Assembly (NCBI GenBank): GCA_031278055.1 | Contig: JAITLD010000035.1 | Location: forward strand, 1-5,427 | Direction: 5' to 3' | DNA from: Rickettsiales bacterium | GTDB lineage: Bacteria; Pseudomonadota; Alphaproteobacteria; Rs-D84 | DNA: 5,427 bases | Part shown: positions 3,915 to 5,427 of the stretch, piece after piece | Layout of the letters: every line of letters begins with the position of its first letter | Position numbering within the stretch: position 1 is the first letter of the stretch | Program-made: the position numbers and the translations under genes | The notes under the pieces: generated by a model | What the model was told of the DNA's origin: nothing | What the model saw: only the letters and a program-made list of their open reading frames with translations | Database searches by the model: none

Positions 3915-5330
3915 ATGAAAACGGCAATCGAGCCCGCGCGGGCGGAAAATTTTTCACAATGGTATCAGAACCTGATCGTTGCGGCGGACTTGGCGGAAAG
4001 TTCCCCGACGCGCGGCTGCATGACCATAAAGCCGTATGGCTGGGCGATTTGGGAATTAATGCAGAGCGAATTGGACAGGCGTATCAAGGCGCAGGGCGTG
4101 CAGAACGCGCAATTTCCATTGCTCATTCCGACCGAATTTTTGAGCCGCGAGGCCGAGCATGTCGCGGGTTTCGCAAAGGAATGCGCCGTAGTCACGCACC
4201 ACCGCCTGAAAATGATTGACGGGAAACTGCAGGCCGACCCTGAATCGGAACTGCCGGAGCAATACATTATTCGCCCGACTTCCGAAACCATTATAGGCGA
4301 GGCGATGTCGCGATGGATTCAATCATACCGCGACCTGCCGATGAAGCTGAATCAATGGGTGAATGTCATGCGATGGGAAATGCGCACGCGCGTATTTCTG
4401 CGCACGTCCGAATTTTTTTGGCAGGAAGGGCACAATGTTTTCGCGACCGCCGAAGAGGCGGCCGCCGACGCGCTGAAAATGCACAATGTTTATACGGATT
4501 ACATGCGCGACATTCTGGCAATCGAATCTATAACCGGCGAAAAAACGCCCGACGACAGATTCGCGGGCGCCGACCATACCTATACCCGCGAGCATATCAT
4601 GCAGGATGGAAAAGCCCTGCAAGTCGGAACCTCGCACGATTTGGGACAGCATTTCTCCAAGGCCTTCGGGATAAAATTTCTTGGAACAGACGGGCGGCAG
4701 CATTTCGCGCACACCACCAGTTGGGGAACGTCAAGCCGAATGATTGGCAGCGTGATTATGTCGCACAGCGATGACGACGGACTGATTCTGCCGCCCGCAA
4801 TCGCGCCGTATCAGGTCGTTATCATTCCGATTTTGCCGGAACAAAACGAATACGCGCGCAAAATCGCGGAACAATTGAAAAAATTCCGCGCCCTGGTCGA
4901 CGACAGCGACACGCGCGGCAGCGATAAAATGTGGAAATGGATAAAAAAAGGCGCGCCGCTGCGAATTGAAATAGGCGGAATCGAGGCCGCCGACAAGACA
5001 ATAACCATAACCCGCCGCGATATCGGAAAGACCGGCAAGGAAACGATACCCGCCGAAAGTTGCGCCGGTCATGTCGAAAAATTATTGGCTGCGATTCAAT
5101 CCGACCTGCTGAAAAAATCGCGGGAACGGAACAAGCAAATGATTCATAACGTCGACAGTCTCGCGGAATTGGAAAAAAATCTGGCCGCCGACACAATCGG
5201 ATTCTTTCGCATGAAATACGAACAGACTTTAAGCGCCGACTTTGACGCGATGGTTGAAAAATATAAAATCAGCCGCCGCTGCCTCGACGATTCCGATTCG
5301 ACATTCGTATTTGTCGCGAAAAGTTATTAG
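3915..5330 (+). CDS. proS: Prolyl-tRNA synthetase, eukaryote/archaeal type (type 3)
   Basis: The 471-residue class II synthetase charges tRNA-Pro with proline in the cytoplasm. The type 3 layout is clear: FSQWYQNLI and SPTRGCMTIKPYGWAIWE near the N-terminus, RPTSETII, NQWVNVMRWEMRTR, motif 2 R163-T-S-E166-FFWQEG, FAGADHTYT, LQVGTSHDLGQ, and motif 3 WGTSSRMIG (270-278, R275). An anticodon-binding domain follows from LPPAIAPYQVVIIPI. The editing domain of the E. coli type is absent, as expected. The C-terminal extension ends in the characteristic SY, but the zinc-binding cysteines usual in this type are missing: only C456 remains near the end (RRCLDDSD). The ATG at 3915 is chosen because any longer start reads antisense rimM codons and the family begins just before FSQWY. 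It is divergent from rimM and has its own promoter. Confidence 0.95.
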   Translation: MKTAIEPARAENFSQWYQNLIVAADLAESSPTRGCMTIKPYGWAIWELMQSELDRRIKAQGVQNAQFPLLIPTEFLSREAEHVAGFAKECAVVTHHRLKMIDGKLQADPESELPEQYIIRPTSETIIGEAMSRWIQSYRDLPMKLNQWVNVMRWEMRTRVFLRTSEFFWQEGHNVFATAEEAAADALKMHNVYTDYMRDILAIESITGEKTPDDRFAGADHTYTREHIMQDGKALQVGTSHDLGQHFSKAFGIKFLGTDGRQHFAHTTSWGTSSRMIGSVIMSHSDDDGLILPPAIAPYQVVIIPILPEQNEYARKIAEQLKKFRALVDDSDTRGSDKMWKWIKKGAPLRIEIGGIEAADKTITITRRDIGKTGKETIPAESCAGHVEKLLAAIQSDLLKKSRERNKQMIHNVDSLAELEKNLAADTIGFFRMKYEQTLSADFDAMVEKYKISRRCLDDSDSTFVFVAKSY

Positions 5331-5333
5331 CCT

Positions 5334-5362
5334 TTGTTATTTTCGCTCGCAAATGGTATAAT
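5334..5362 (+). promoter_or_regulatory. Extended -10 promoter after proS
   Basis: TTGTTA (5334-5339), 17 bp, then TATAAT (5357-5362) preceded by TGG (extended -10). It begins three bases after the proS stop and would drive the gene starting at 5378, with transcription from about 5369. Confidence 0.65.
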
Positions 5363-5377
5363 GACCCCGAGGGAAAA

Positions 5378-5427
5378 ATGACATTCAACGACATATTAAA
5401 AGAATCATGGCTGTCAATCAGCGGAAA
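5378..5427 (+). CDS. 5' end of an unidentified gene, cut by the window edge
   Basis: An ATG at 5378 opens a frame that stays open for 16 full codons plus two bases to the window end, beginning MTFNDILKESWLSISG. GAGGG (5369-5373) lies four bases upstream, a little close for a Shine-Dalgarno sequence, and a good promoter precedes it. The start resembles the cytoplasmic lead-in of MacB/FtsX-type ABC permeases (an amphipathic 'KESW.SI' helix before the first membrane span), but 16 residues are too few to name it. Confidence 0.5.
   Translation, partial: MTFNDILKESWLSISG

Overview
This 5.4-kb window comes from a bacterial chromosome. Five housekeeping or accessory genes of moderate-to-high GC (brnT, brnA, adk, rimM, proS) surround an AT-rich two-gene insert. 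BrnT/BrnA and the GC-rich codon use of rimM and proS would suit a pseudomonadote, possibly a small-genome alphaproteobacterium. That is inference: there is no rRNA or other decisive marker here. The genetic code is standard.

Layout. (1) 8-617, + strand: a BrnT/BrnA type II toxin-antitoxin pair whose genes overlap by 14 nt; the brnT start may lie left of the window. (2) 627-691: the first copy of a perfect 65-bp direct repeat. (3) 692-2763: an AT-rich cassette with a strong-looking promoter carrying two palindromes, an AAA_15/RloA-type ATPase, and a partner of the RloB family, a Toprim-like putative nuclease. The two genes overlap by 22 nt. (4) 2764-2828: the second copy of the 65-bp repeat, which overlaps the last eight codons and stop of adk. 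(5) 2800-3853, - strand: rimM followed by adk, 4 nt apart, probably one operon. (6) 3854-3914: a 61-bp divergent promoter region. (7) 3915-5330, + strand: a eukaryote/archaeal-type (type 3) prolyl-tRNA synthetase. (8) 5334-5427: a promoter and the first 17 codons of a further gene.

The main result is the architecture of the insert. The 65-bp repeat ends five bases after the rloB stop on one side and begins nine bases after the brnA stop on the other, and it duplicates the 3' end of adk. This is the pattern left by site-specific integration into the 3' end of a gene, where adk is kept intact and a displaced copy marks the far end. The implied unit is 2,137 bp and has no room for an integrase. 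It carries only a regulated ATPase + RloB pair, which by analogy with PARIS (AriA ATPase + AriB Toprim) is probably an anti-phage abortive-infection system. With BrnTA alongside, the adk 3' end looks like a small defence/toxin hotspot. The mobility and the defence role are inferences; the repeat, the gene overlaps and the motifs are seen directly.
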